A DNA stretch of 33,528 bases from Desulfosporosinus sp. (GCA_031292055.1 JARLHV010000164.1:1-33528); one strand, 5' to 3'. Counted from the stretch's first letter, positions 1-7,740 are shown. Notes: generated by a model not told the origin, from the sequence alone. Numbers and translations are program-made.

Positions 1-136
1 AGATATACTGCTGAATACCTCGCAGTGTTACACCTAATGCATACTCCTTGTGAGAGTGCTTCTTATATTTAAAATCAGTAAAGCTTGCTGACAACGCAGT
101 AACACCCGTTGATTTTTTATAAATAAATCTATCCAT
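1..136. other. Left-edge sequence, no supported gene
   Basis: A reading frame that is open from the first base ends at a TAA at about 70-72 on the plus strand. It could be the last 23 codons of a gene outside the window, but I do not recognise it. The rest, up to the start of the phosphatase-like pseudogene, is AT-rich and shows no clear promoter or ribosome site. Confidence 0.2.
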
Positions 137-936
137 ATGAAAGTAATGTCCTATAACACATTGTTCGGTAGATTTGACGAAAATGATGGTCGAAGATTTC
201 AAGCCCAAGTAACCCTTATTAATACCGTCAAGCCCGACATATTATTAATTCAGGAAGCAAAGAATTTCAACATAAAAGGCGGGCACTGCTCTTTTAAATG
301 GAAGCCGAAATAAACATGCGTGGATTTTTAGCCATTGCTCCTCATACGGGTCAAAATACGGGAATATTTATTAACCCGGACTTTAAACCGATTGCTTTTG
401 ATACGGATTCCGAACACTTTCACCATGCAGCATGCATTTTAAAGCTCAAAGCTCCTAATTTTAGTAAAGAGATTACCGTTATAAGTGCTCACCTTTGCCC
501 CTTCGGCCCTCATGTCAGGTTAAGTGAAGCTTATTATTTAACGAACTATGCCGTCACAGACGAATACACCTTAGTTGCCGGAGATTTTAACTCTGTCTCA
601 CCGTATAATCAAGACCCTGTTGGACTCGACACTTTACCATCACATTTTAGAGCTAGGTACGTAACACCCACTGGTAAAGAAGTTGATAGAAGCACTTTGG
701 AAATGTTATACCAAGCTGGATTTGTTGATATTGCACACTTATTAGGAAAAGATAATGAGACCACCGTTCCAGCTACAAACTTTATTGGAACAGAATTTGT
801 CCCATTTAGGTCGGATTACATTGTAACGACTCAGACTCTTTCACGTTTAGCGACTTCCTACAATGTTATAAAAGATTCTATTTCCGACTATGCATCCGAC
901 CACTATCCCATTACTGCTGAATTTAAAGAACCATAA
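137..936 (+). pseudogene. Endonuclease/exonuclease/phosphatase-family protein, frameshifted
   Basis: The gene begins at ATG 137 (MKVMSYNTLFGRFDEN) and continues through the metal-binding glutamate region (ILLIQEAKN). It then runs into a stop at about 311. The rest of the domain continues in another frame from 298 to the stop at 936, with the family motifs SAHL, GDFNS (AGDFNSVSPYN) and, near the end, SDHYPI. Adding one A to the AAA run at 296-298 gives a single 266-residue frame, which is normal for a complete EEP-domain phosphoesterase (DNase I-like fold; substrates include DNA, phosphoinositides and sphingomyelin). It has no signal peptide. I read it as one gene broken by a single-base deletion. 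A sequence error is the alternative, and the downstream half alone would lack the first catalytic residues. The substrate cannot be told from sequence. Confidence 0.8.
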
Positions 937-964
937 AGATGATCATCTGAATGGGAGTGATAAC

Positions 965-2173
965 GTGAAAATTCAAGGTGAAAAATCTATCGAAGCGATC
1001 AACAAAAAGAAACTTGCCATCCAGTTTATTCTTCTCTTTGGTGTCATAAGCGCCTTTGGAGATATAACCTACGAAGGAGCCCAAAGCGTCTATGGTCCAT
1101 ATCTCGGATATTTAGGCGCAAGTGCCAGCACTGTAGGAATTGTAACAGGTTTTGGTGGATTCTTAGGGTATGCTTTAAGACTGGTATCCGGTTATTTTAT
1201 TGACCGTACCCAAAAGTATTGGTTCATAACTATCCTCGGTTACAGTCTGCTTGTCACAGTTCCTCTTCTGGCAATTGCCGGTCATTGGCCAATAGCAGCT
1301 TTATTTATCATTATGGAACGTTCAGGTAAGGCAATACGTAGTCCTGGCAAAGATACAATGCTCTCTCACGCCACAAAACAGCTGGGAACAGGGTTTGGCT
1401 TTGGACTTCATGAAGCCCTTGACCAGATAGGAGCGTTCATTGGACCGTTAATCTTTACAGCGTCTCTTGCTTTAACAGGAGGGTTTAAGCAGGGATTTAG
1501 GGTTATGTGGATTCCGGCAATCTTAACCGTAGTCATTGCCTTCTACGTTCGACATAAAGTTCCTGAACCTAAAATGCTGGAAGAAAACTTGCCGGAAACA
1601 GAATCACCAACCAACCCCCAAGAATCTCTGCCAAAGGTTTTTTGGGTATACGCTGTATTCACCTTTGTCAGTGTTATGGGGTTTGCTAATTACCAGATAA
1701 TTTCCTACCACTTACTAGTCCAAAAGGTCATTCCTGAAGCACAAATTCCAACCTTATACGCTGTAGCAATGGCAATTGCCGCCGTCACAGCACTCATAAT
1801 TGGCAAAACGTATGATAAAATAGGTTTTTCTTCGTTAATAGCAGTACCGATGCTAACTTTACCTATCGCCTTTTTAGGCTTTTCCAAAAACTCTCTCTTT
1901 GTGATAATTGCTGTTCTGCTTTGGGGAGCTGTTATAGGTACTCAGGAAACAATCATGCGTGCTGCCATAGCAGACATAACGTGCATTAGCAATAGAGGAA
2001 AAGCTTACGGCATTTTTAATACAATCTACGGTTTAGCACTGCTTATCAGCGGTGTTGCCATGGGATTTTTATATCAATACTCGATTCCGTCTCTTACTGC
2101 TTATATAGTTATCATAGAACTATTAGCATTCATAGCTTTTGTTGTATTCAAAAAGAATATTTGCAAAACTTAA
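965..2173 (+). CDS. MFS transporter (12-TM permease)
   Basis: A 402-residue protein made almost wholly of hydrophobic segments, with the MFS loop signature between TM2 and TM3 (SGYFIDRTQKYW) and a hydrophilic central loop at about residues 200-225 (EENLPETESPTNPQ) separating the two six-helix halves. The frame is open further upstream into the preceding gene. I chose GTG 965 because GGGAGTG (953-959) sits just before it and because it avoids overlap with the phosphatase-like gene. Proteins of this group are secondary exporters; the substrate is unknown. MFS permeases often accompany chrB-type genes, and a ChrB-like gene follows in the same direction 195 bp on, so metal or oxyanion export is a reasonable guess but only inference. 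The reading frame is intact. Confidence 0.85.
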   Translation: MKIQGEKSIEAINKKKLAIQFILLFGVISAFGDITYEGAQSVYGPYLGYLGASASTVGIVTGFGGFLGYALRLVSGYFIDRTQKYWFITILGYSLLVTVPLLAIAGHWPIAALFIIMERSGKAIRSPGKDTMLSHATKQLGTGFGFGLHEALDQIGAFIGPLIFTASLALTGGFKQGFRVMWIPAILTVVIAFYVRHKVPEPKMLEENLPETESPTNPQESLPKVFWVYAVFTFVSVMGFANYQIISYHLLVQKVIPEAQIPTLYAVAMAIAAVTALIIGKTYDKIGFSSLIAVPMLTLPIAFLGFSKNSLFVIIAVLLWGAVIGTQETIMRAAIADITCISNRGKAYGIFNTIYGLALLISGVAMGFLYQYSIPSLTAYIVIIELLAFIAFVVFKKNICKT

Positions 2174-2220
2174 CCCAATTCCCTCTTTCTTAATGTGTGT
2201 AACACGATGAACTATGCGTA

Positions 2221-2270
2221 TACTGTATAATGTGACCGCCTACGATCGTTGGTGGTCACATTATATAGTA
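2221..2270. promoter_or_regulatory. 20-bp imperfect inverted repeat upstream of chrB-like gene
   Basis: The arms TACTGTATAATGTGACCGCC (2221-2240) and GGTGGTCACATTATATAGTA (2251-2270) pair over 20 bp with two imperfect positions around a 10-nt loop that itself contains CGATCG. No T-run follows, so it is not a typical intrinsic terminator. The left arm contains TATAAT (2226-2231). Its position between the MFS gene and the ChrB-like gene fits a dimeric repressor operator or an RNA structure controlling the downstream gene. Confidence 0.6.
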
Positions 2271-2367
2271 TAAAATGTAATATCTGTTGTTATTTTATAA
2301 TGTATATGATATTTTGTATTTAACTGCAACGACCGTTACTGAAAGACTGAAAGGGTGTATTTTAGTT

Positions 2368-2898
2368 ATGAGTGAATGGTTATTACTATCCTACAAAGTC
2401 CCACCAGAACCATCCAGCAAAAGAGTTTCTATATGGCGTAGGATTAAAGGTACGGGTGCTATTTACATTCAAAATGGTGTTTGCATGTTACCTAAAAACG
2501 ATGAACACCAAAGACAATTTAAAATTATACAAAACGATATTATAACCATAGGGGGTGAAACCCTTCTGCTTGAAACGATAGGTCTTGATCAGAAGGAAGA
2601 AGAAAATATTATTTCGCGATTTAATGAAGAAAGAAATGACCACTATCAAGAGTTTTTAGGCAAATGCAACGATTATATGGCAGAAATAAAAAAAGAAACG
2701 AATAACAAACATTTTACATACGCGGAACTCCAAGAAAATGATGAAGACCTGAAAAAACAAAAAGGGTGGTTAGATAAAATACGCAAGCTGGACTTTTTCG
2801 GTGCTCCATTACTGGCTGATGCGGAAAAGCAGCTACTCATATGTGAACAAATGTTGGAGGAGTTTGCCCAAAGTATTTTTAATGCCGAAGGGCAATAG
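2368..2898 (+). CDS. ChrB N-terminal-domain protein
   Basis: A 176-residue protein starting MSEWLLLSYKVPPEPSSKR, with the WRRIKGTGAIYIQNGVCMLP block characteristic of the N-terminal domain of ChrB, which in full-length family members is linked to chromate resistance regulation. The usual C-terminal half of about 130 residues is absent, so this is the stand-alone N-terminal form. Residues 80-150 are highly charged and predicted helical (NEERNDHYQEFL). The frame is open upstream to 2287, but ATG 2368 is preferred since the match to the family begins there; the ribosome site (AAAGGG at about 2350) is weak. No chrA gene is nearby; the only transporter is the MFS protein upstream. The role in chromate response is inferred from family only. 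Confidence 0.75.
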   Translation: MSEWLLLSYKVPPEPSSKRVSIWRRIKGTGAIYIQNGVCMLPKNDEHQRQFKIIQNDIITIGGETLLLETIGLDQKEEENIISRFNEERNDHYQEFLGKCNDYMAEIKKETNNKHFTYAELQENDEDLKKQKGWLDKIRKLDFFGAPLLADAEKQLLICEQMLEEFAQSIFNAEGQ

Positions 2899-2942
2899 TT
2901 TGTCGATGGGTTCTATTTAATTTGAGAGAAGGAGTAAGAAAC

Positions 2943-3611
2943 ATGAAAGAAGTAATTTCAAGTTGCGCCATGCACGGACCTGCGCCAATTCCTCAAGAAG
3001 GGCGTTGGACGAAAGCCTTGGAAATCCGTGATTTAAACGGCTTAACTCATGGAGTTGGAGGTTGCGCTCCCCAACAAGGTGCTTGCAAACTGACTTTAAA
3101 TGTGAAAAACGGGATTATTGAAGAAGCGTTAGTGGAGACAATTGGCTGTTCGGGAATGACGCAAAGCGCCGCTATGGCGGGAGAGATTCTACCTGGAAAA
3201 ACCTTACTTGAGGCTCTGAATACTGACTTAGTATGTGATGCAATCAATGTAGCCATGCGTGAACTTTTTCTTCAGTTAGCTTATGGAAGAAGCCAAACTG
3301 CCTTTTCTCTGGGTGGAATCCCTGTCGGTGAAGGTGAAGAGGAACTTGGCAAGTTTATGCGCTCTCAAATCGGTACGATTTATAGTTCACGCCAATTTGG
3401 ACCTAGATATTTAGAAGTGACCGAAGGGTATGTTTTAGAACTTGGACTTGATGACGAGAAAGAAATCATCGGATATAAATATGTGAATTTAGGAAAAATG
3501 ATGGCCTTCATTCGCGATGGTTTTCCTCCCGAAAGCGCATATGAAAAGGCAACCGGCACCTACGGGCGGTTTGGCGAAGCCGTAAAAGTAATCGATCCAA
3601 GAAAATCTTAA
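2943..3611 (+). CDS. IscU/NifU-like Fe-S scaffold-type protein, partner of GGGtGRT protein
   Basis: A 222-residue protein with an IscU/NifU-N-like core: GGCAPQQGACKL at about residue 40-50 and ETIGCSGMTQSAAMAG near 63-78 provide cysteines where scaffold proteins bind a nascent cluster. The protein is longer than IscU, with an added C-terminal part (after about residue 130) ending KVIDPRKS. ATG 2943 is preceded by AGAAGGAG (2925-2932). It lies 14 bp upstream of the GGGtGRT gene and is certainly co-transcribed with it; the same gene pair recurs in anaerobic Firmicutes. There is no cysteine desulfurase next to it, so a dedicated rather than general cluster-assembly role is likely. The precise function is not known to me. 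Confidence 0.8.
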   Translation: MKEVISSCAMHGPAPIPQEGRWTKALEIRDLNGLTHGVGGCAPQQGACKLTLNVKNGIIEEALVETIGCSGMTQSAAMAGEILPGKTLLEALNTDLVCDAINVAMRELFLQLAYGRSQTAFSLGGIPVGEGEEELGKFMRSQIGTIYSSRQFGPRYLEVTEGYVLELGLDDEKEIIGYKYVNLGKMMAFIRDGFPPESAYEKATGTYGRFGEAVKVIDPRKS

Positions 3612-3625
3612 GGGGGGGATTATTG

Positions 3626-4642
3626 ATGTTTACTGGATATGAACACCGTCAACTAGGGATTAACGACGCGCTCAAGCATCTTAAAATGAGTGATCTTAAC
3701 GAAGTAAAAGACTATACCTTGGCGAAGGGAATCGATGTCGAAAAAATAACCCGAGAAATACAACCGATCGTCTATGACAATGCGATCTGGGCCTTTACTT
3801 TGGGAACAGCTCTGGCTCTTAAGTCAGGAGAGACTGAGGCGACTAAAACGGCCATATCCATTGGGGAAGGCTTACAATCGTTTACCATTCCCGGCTCGAT
3901 TGCTTTTCAACGAGAAGTGGGGTTAGGGCATGGACGTCTAGCTAATATGTTACTCGACGATCGAACGAACGTCTTTGCCTTTGTGGCTGGACATGAATCG
4001 TTTGCGGCAGCCGAAGGAGCTTTGGGGGTATCCAAATATGCCGATTTAGCCCGCAAAAAACCGCTCGAAGTTGTCCTCATCGGCCTGGGAAAAGACGCAG
4101 CTAAGATTATTGCCCGCATGATAGGGTTTACGTATGTCCAAACTGACTTTGATTTTGCCAAAAATGAGTTAATCGTTTTAAACGAAAAAAAATATGCCAC
4201 AGATAAACGTCAAGCGGTGAGGGTCTTCGGGGCTAACTCGGTGGATGAAGGAGTTGCCATCATGAAAGCTCGTGGCGTTAATATTTCCATTACTGGAAAC
4301 TCGACAAATCCGACGCGCTTTCAACATCCTGTAGTAGGAACCTATAAAAAATGGGCCATCGAAAACGGGCATCCCTTTTTCTCAGTGGCCTCTGGTGGAG
4401 GAACCGGGCGGACACTTCATCCGGATAATGTAGCCGCTGGTCCAGCGTCTTATGGGTTTACCGACACACTCGGTCGAATGCATTCTGACGCTCAGTTTGC
4501 GGGGTCAAGCTCCGTTCCTGCGCATGTTGATATGATGGGTTTTATTGGAATGGGTAATAATCCCATTGTTGGAGCGTGCGTTGCTTTGGCGGTTAAGGCA
4601 GCCCAGGCCAACCAAAGCGAGTTCGATGAAGCCACAAAATAA
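3626..4642 (+). CDS. GGGtGRT-family protein
   Basis: A 338-residue soluble protein carrying the signature SGGGTGRTLHPDN at about residues 254-266, which names the family. It is followed by a glycine- and methionine-rich tail (VDMMGFIGMGNNPIVGACVA). The glycine loop resembles a nucleotide or phosphate binding loop, but the family has no established biochemical role that I know of. I choose ATG 3626 over the in-frame TTG 3623 because AGGGGGGGA (3611-3619) lies at normal distance. It is the second gene of an operon with the IscU-like protein, which suggests that it receives or handles an Fe-S cluster (inference). A strong hairpin at 4741-4790 ends the transcript. The frame is intact and the length is usual for the family. 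Confidence 0.85.
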   Translation: MFTGYEHRQLGINDALKHLKMSDLNEVKDYTLAKGIDVEKITREIQPIVYDNAIWAFTLGTALALKSGETEATKTAISIGEGLQSFTIPGSIAFQREVGLGHGRLANMLLDDRTNVFAFVAGHESFAAAEGALGVSKYADLARKKPLEVVLIGLGKDAAKIIARMIGFTYVQTDFDFAKNELIVLNEKKYATDKRQAVRVFGANSVDEGVAIMKARGVNISITGNSTNPTRFQHPVVGTYKKWAIENGHPFFSVASGGGTGRTLHPDNVAAGPASYGFTDTLGRMHSDAQFAGSSSVPAHVDMMGFIGMGNNPIVGACVALAVKAAQANQSEFDEATK

Positions 4643-5050
4643 GAGCATGTATTAATCCAAGAAAAAACAAATGACCAGACCGCTCCAACAAACGACCTGG
4701 CCATACAAATGCATTATATTCTCCCAAACACGTGCTCTTATATAAAAGCCTCAAAAACCGCTAAAGATAGTGGATTTTGAGGCTTTTATATAATTTACTT
4801 GCCATATGCAGGGGGTTGCCCCTCACTGCCTGATTTCAAACAGCGGTCTAACTATTCTTAATCACCGCTTTGAGAGCATGCAGAATAGGGGGAATTCTAG
4901 TGGGCACTCAATCTGACAAACACAATTCAACAGCCGCAGGGTGTGGCCTTAGTTATAAACAGGCATTCATAGTGTTATTAATCACGACACCACCATTGAC
5001 AGATAGCTTACCTATGTATTCAATCAGCATAATTTGGCAAATACACTTCC
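4643..5050. other. Non-coding stretch between GGGtGRT operon and polymerase gene
   Basis: Apart from the terminator, this stretch has an outer pair TAAGAGCATGT (4641-4651) / ACGTGCTCTTA (4731-4741) enclosing a weaker pair ATGACCAG / CTGGCCAT (about 4670-4704), so the 3' untranslated part is strongly foldable. From 4800 to 5050 I see short pairs only (for example GGGG/CCCC at about 4811-4823, AGCGGT/ACCGCT at about 4852-4868). A 68-codon open frame (4870-5076) runs into the polymerase promoter and has no family resemblance. Confidence 0.5.
4741..4790 (+). terminator. Intrinsic terminator of the IscU-like/GGGtGRT operon
   Basis: TATAAAAGCCTCAAAA (4741-4756) and TTTTGAGGCTTTTATA (4775-4790) form a perfect 16-bp stem with an 18-nt loop. 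A/T-rich flanks allow termination in either direction. It sits 98 bp after the GGGtGRT stop codon. Confidence 0.85.
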
Positions 5051-5079
5051 TTTACACCAAACAAATGTTTTGTTAAAAT
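5051..5079 (+). promoter_or_regulatory. Promoter of Y-family polymerase gene with DinR/LexA box in the spacer
   Basis: A -35 TTTACA (5051-5056) and a -10 TAAAAT (5074-5079) are separated by 17 bp. Lying between them, CAAACAAATGTTTT (5058-5071) matches 12 of 14 positions of the Gram-positive DinR box CGAACRNRYGTTYC. A repressor bound here would cover the core promoter, which is the expected layout for an SOS gene. Confidence 0.75.
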
Positions 5080-5115
5080 AGAAACAGATATTCCCTACAA
5101 AAAAGGTGAAGTGCA

Positions 5116-6369
5116 GTGAGCCAACGAATTATATTTCATATCGATGCGAATTCAGCGTATTTGTCTTGGGAAGCCGTACATCGCTTACAGCATGGCGACC
5201 CTTTAGACTTAAGAACTGTACCTTCTGTTGTTAGTGGTGATCCCGTAACTCGACATGGCATTGTGTTGACGAAGTCTATTCCTGCGAAGAAGTATAATAT
5301 TCAAACCGGGGAAAGTATTCTTAGCGCCAGTGCGAAATGCCCAGGACTGATTATAGTACGTCCGAATTATGGACTGTACATGCAATGTAGTCGAGCTTTT
5401 GGTGATATTCTAAGGGAGTACTCACCCCTGATTGAGCAGTACAGCATTGATGAGTATCTTATGGATTTCACGAACATGGAACGCCTTTTTAAAGATCCTG
5501 TGGAAGCTGCTTACATAATTAAAGACCGCATTAGAAATGAGCTAGGTTTTACGGTTAACGTCGGCGTCAGTACGAACAAGATCCTGGCTAAGATGGCCTC
5601 AGAGCTTAAGAAACCTGATAAAGTACATACCATTTTTCCAGGCGAGATTGCAGAAAAAATGTGGGTTCTTCCCATTGAAGAACTGTTCATGGTCGGTCGT
5701 GCAACTGCTAAGAAGTTACGGAGCCGGGCTATCAATACGATTGGTGATCTGGCTCATTATGACCCCAAGATCCTTCAGCTCTTCCTTAAGAGCCATGGTA
5801 TATTGGTCTGGAATTACGCTAACGGAAACGAAGCGAGCCCAGTGCGTGAAACACGTAGACCTTTGATTAAAGGGATTGGAAACTCAACTACAATCTCTTT
5901 CGATGTTTCAGATAAAACGACCGCTCACCTTGTTTTGCTGTCTTTGACAGAGACAGTTGCTGCTAGATTAAGACAGGCTAAATATTGTGCTCGGTTAGTT
6001 TTCGTTTCGCTAAAGACTAATGAATTCTATTCTTGTTCACATCAAAGGAAATTTTCATCTCCAATTGATTGTACTAATGCTATCCACGCAGTAGCTTGTG
6101 AACTATTCGACGAACTTTGGAAAGGTGGGCCTGTCCGACAGTTAGGCGTTCGCGTGTCGGAACTGACCACAGATAATTTCCGTCAACTATCCCTTTTCGA
6201 GAAAGATTATGAGAAGCAGCGAACAGTTGATCGGACAGTCGATTCTATACGTGACAGGTTCGGGAATGGTGCAATGTTCAGATCCTCGTTTTTGAATAGT
6301 GGAGTAAGATTTGCAACGGGAGGAACAGTTGATGACACAGACTACCCCATGATGTCTAGTCAATTGTAA
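5116..6369 (+). CDS. dinB: Y-family (DinB/Pol IV-UmuC type) translesion DNA polymerase
   Basis: A 417-residue polymerase that copies damaged templates with low fidelity. It begins with the palm motif HIDANSAYLSWEAV (Asp10, a metal ligand) and has the second catalytic pair in YSIDEYLMDF (Asp112, Glu113). The helix-hairpin-helix region NVGVSTNKILAKMASELKKP follows, then a little-finger domain. A C-terminal QLSLF at about residue 357 is a textbook beta-clamp-binding motif, and a further 60 residues follow it. GTG 5116 is the start, preceded by AAGGTGA (5103-5109). The variation in the first motif (ANSAYLSWE rather than DAFFASVE) places it in the Firmicute branch distinct from E. coli DinB. It has its own promoter with a DinR box and is convergent with a YedK/SRAP operon. 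The symbol follows family use and is not a claim of orthology. Confidence 0.9.
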   Translation: MSQRIIFHIDANSAYLSWEAVHRLQHGDPLDLRTVPSVVSGDPVTRHGIVLTKSIPAKKYNIQTGESILSASAKCPGLIIVRPNYGLYMQCSRAFGDILREYSPLIEQYSIDEYLMDFTNMERLFKDPVEAAYIIKDRIRNELGFTVNVGVSTNKILAKMASELKKPDKVHTIFPGEIAEKMWVLPIEELFMVGRATAKKLRSRAINTIGDLAHYDPKILQLFLKSHGILVWNYANGNEASPVRETRRPLIKGIGNSTTISFDVSDKTTAHLVLLSLTETVAARLRQAKYCARLVFVSLKTNEFYSCSHQRKFSSPIDCTNAIHAVACELFDELWKGGPVRQLGVRVSELTTDNFRQLSLFEKDYEKQRTVDRTVDSIRDRFGNGAMFRSSFLNSGVRFATGGTVDDTDYPMMSSQL

Positions 6370-6411
6370 CTGGGTCAATGTGGTTTTTGTTATGCCACAG
6401 TTGATGAAAGC

Positions 6412-7080
6412 TTAAAATAGTTTAGGTTGCACAGGACCCAAACACTCTGGCCCATTATTCCTAGGCGAATTTACTAATGTTGAAACCTCATAGGCGATCA
6501 TTAGGTCCGCTGGATAAGGCACTAATAAACTCTTTAGTAAATGACTATCCACAATACTCTGATCCAACCATACCAGCTCAGAATCCCGCGATAATATGAC
6601 AGGCATTCTATTATGAATCGGAGCCATAAGATCATTAGGAGTCGTTGTTATAATACTGCATGAATTTATTATATCCCCGATCGGAGACTTCCACGTATCC
6701 CAAAGACCAGCAAATCCGAATAATTCATTATTTTTTAGAGTTATCCGAAAGGGTCGTTTGGTGGAGCCCTCTATCTTCCACTCGTAAAACCCGTCGGCGA
6801 CAACAAGACAACGCTTTCTTTGAAGGCTGGTTTTGAAATTGGGCTTTTCGTCTAGAGTTTCTGCCCTAGCATTTATTAGTTTATTACCGATCGAAGGGTC
6901 TTTTGCCCAAAATGGTATTAGGCCCCACCTGAACATAGCTAATTTGTTTGAACCATTGTTAAGTATAACGGGGACATCCTGAGAGGGGGCTACGTTGTAG
7001 TTTGGTTTTAAGTCTATCGGTTCGGTTTTAAACCGTTCTCTTATATCCTCAATATCAATTATCGAAAAGCGACCGCACAT
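6412..7080 (-). CDS. yedK: YedK/SRAP (HMCES-like) DNA-protein crosslink protein
   Basis: A 222-residue protein of the SOS response-associated peptidase family. It starts MCGRFS, so Cys2 becomes the N-terminal residue after Met removal and forms the thiazolidine link with abasic sites in single-stranded DNA. Family blocks follow in order: NYNVAPSQ, RWGLIPFWAKD, NARAET, RKRCLVVADGFYEWK (conserved Glu), TTTPNDLM and HNRMPVIL (catalytic-site His). The start ATG follows TTAGGAGG on the minus strand. It is the last gene of a minus-strand operon with two small unknown proteins, and its stop is 42 bp from that of the translesion polymerase. The neighbourhood supports a shared role in tolerating damaged templates. 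Full length and intact. Confidence 0.93.
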   Translation of the reverse strand: MCGRFSIIDIEDIRERFKTEPIDLKPNYNVAPSQDVPVILNNGSNKLAMFRWGLIPFWAKDPSIGNKLINARAETLDEKPNFKTSLQRKRCLVVADGFYEWKIEGSTKRPFRITLKNNELFGFAGLWDTWKSPIGDIINSCSIITTTPNDLMAPIHNRMPVILSRDSELVWLDQSIVDSHLLKSLLVPYPADLMIAYEVSTLVNSPRNNGPECLGPVQPKLF

Positions 7081-7124
7081 ATAAAACCTCCTAACAACTC
7101 AGATTGCTTATCGTCAGACCAACT

Positions 7125-7304
7125 TTATGGCTTTCGATAGATATTGAGACCGATTTTTATTTCCTCATTCTCTGGTATAGACACATTCCCTTCAGTTGAG
7201 GCAATAATAATACTTTTCCCCGACGCTGATTTGCCAAATTCCTTTGAGATATCAACCGTTATAGTCAATATAGTGCCATCCAACTTCATATCACAATTCT
7301 TCAT
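7125..7304 (-). CDS. Small unknown protein (59 aa) in the SRAP operon
   Basis: A 59-residue reading frame starting MKNCDMKLDGTILTITVDIS and ending GLNIYRKP. AAGGAGTG stands at normal distance before its ATG and overlaps the end of the upstream small gene. The sequence alternates hydrophobic residues in a way expected for a beta-rich fold (TILTITVDIS, SIIIASTEG, IKIGLNI) and has no membrane segment. The gap to the SRAP gene downstream is 44 bp. I do not recognise a named family. The good ribosome site, tight spacing and protein-like composition make it a real gene rather than a chance frame. Confidence 0.7.
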   Translation of the reverse strand: MKNCDMKLDGTILTITVDISKEFGKSASGKSIIIASTEGNVSIPENEEIKIGLNIYRKP

Positions 7305-7320
7305 ATGAGAATATCACTCC

Positions 7321-7602
7321 TTATCTGGTCAGTTCTTCGCCTATTATCATTGCTCGATCAAATGCAATACGTTTTTTTAATTCTAAAGCATATTCGTTGG
7401 GATTGGGAACAGTGCTAGAATCTGTACTCTGTGAATCAACAGGTATCTTCTCTTTGTCTAACTTTATTTTATTAGGTATTTGACCTTTCTGATTGAATTG
7501 AAACATTAGTTCGCGGCGGCCCCTTCTGGGTCTGACAAGTGCAACCTTTCGTACTGGGCTAACTCTTCTTATTGGTCTTATTTCTTCCACCTGATCATCC
7601 AT
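7321..7602 (-). CDS. Small basic unknown protein (93 aa), first gene of the SRAP operon
   Basis: A 93-residue protein starting MDDQVEEIRPIRRVSPVRKV. The N-terminal 40 residues are rich in Arg/Lys and proline (VRPRRGRREL), the middle is polar (SQSTDSSTVPNPN), and the C-terminus is helical (EYALELKKRIAFDRA). I chose ATG 7602, preceded by GAGGTGAG; an in-frame GTG at 7611 overlaps that ribosome site. The basic part would suit nucleic-acid binding, but no domain is recognised. It heads a three-gene operon ending in yedK. An inverted repeat (AAACGC/GCGTTT, 7634-7656) lies just upstream around a possible -10. Confidence 0.65.
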   Translation of the reverse strand: MDDQVEEIRPIRRVSPVRKVALVRPRRGRRELMFQFNQKGQIPNKIKLDKEKIPVDSQSTDSSTVPNPNEYALELKKRIAFDRAMIIGEELTR

Positions 7603-7633
7603 GTATCTCACCTCATAGACGTTTTACTTTCTG

Positions 7634-7656
7634 AAACGCTCGACTATACTGCGTTT
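7634..7656 (-). promoter_or_regulatory. Possible promoter/operator of the small-protein-SRAP operon
   Basis: Arms AAACGC (7634-7639) and GCGTTT (7651-7656) flank an 11-nt spacer that holds TATAGT on the minus strand (7643-7648), about 40 bp before the first gene. No good -35 is seen at 17 bp, and the repeat does not match the DinR box, so regulation different from the polymerase is possible. Confidence 0.3.
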
Positions 7657-7740
7657 TGAGGTACTGAGAAAGGAATGGAAAAAACACGAGTGTCAACCGT
7701 GCACTTTTAGAGCATTACAGACTATACCTAATTATAAGAA

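Noticed and set aside
2221..2270. Simple terminator of the MFS gene
   Set aside because: A long stem is present but no T-run follows on either side, so an operator or RNA element is preferred.
4870..5076. 68-codon plus-strand frame before the polymerase gene
   Set aside because: It runs through the -35, DinR box and -10 of the polymerase promoter, and shows no family resemblance.
7643..7648. A second DinR box for the SRAP operon
   Set aside because: The region upstream of 7602 has an AAACGC/GCGTTT repeat but nothing close to CGAACNNNNGTTYC, so co-regulation with the polymerase by LexA is not supported by sequence.
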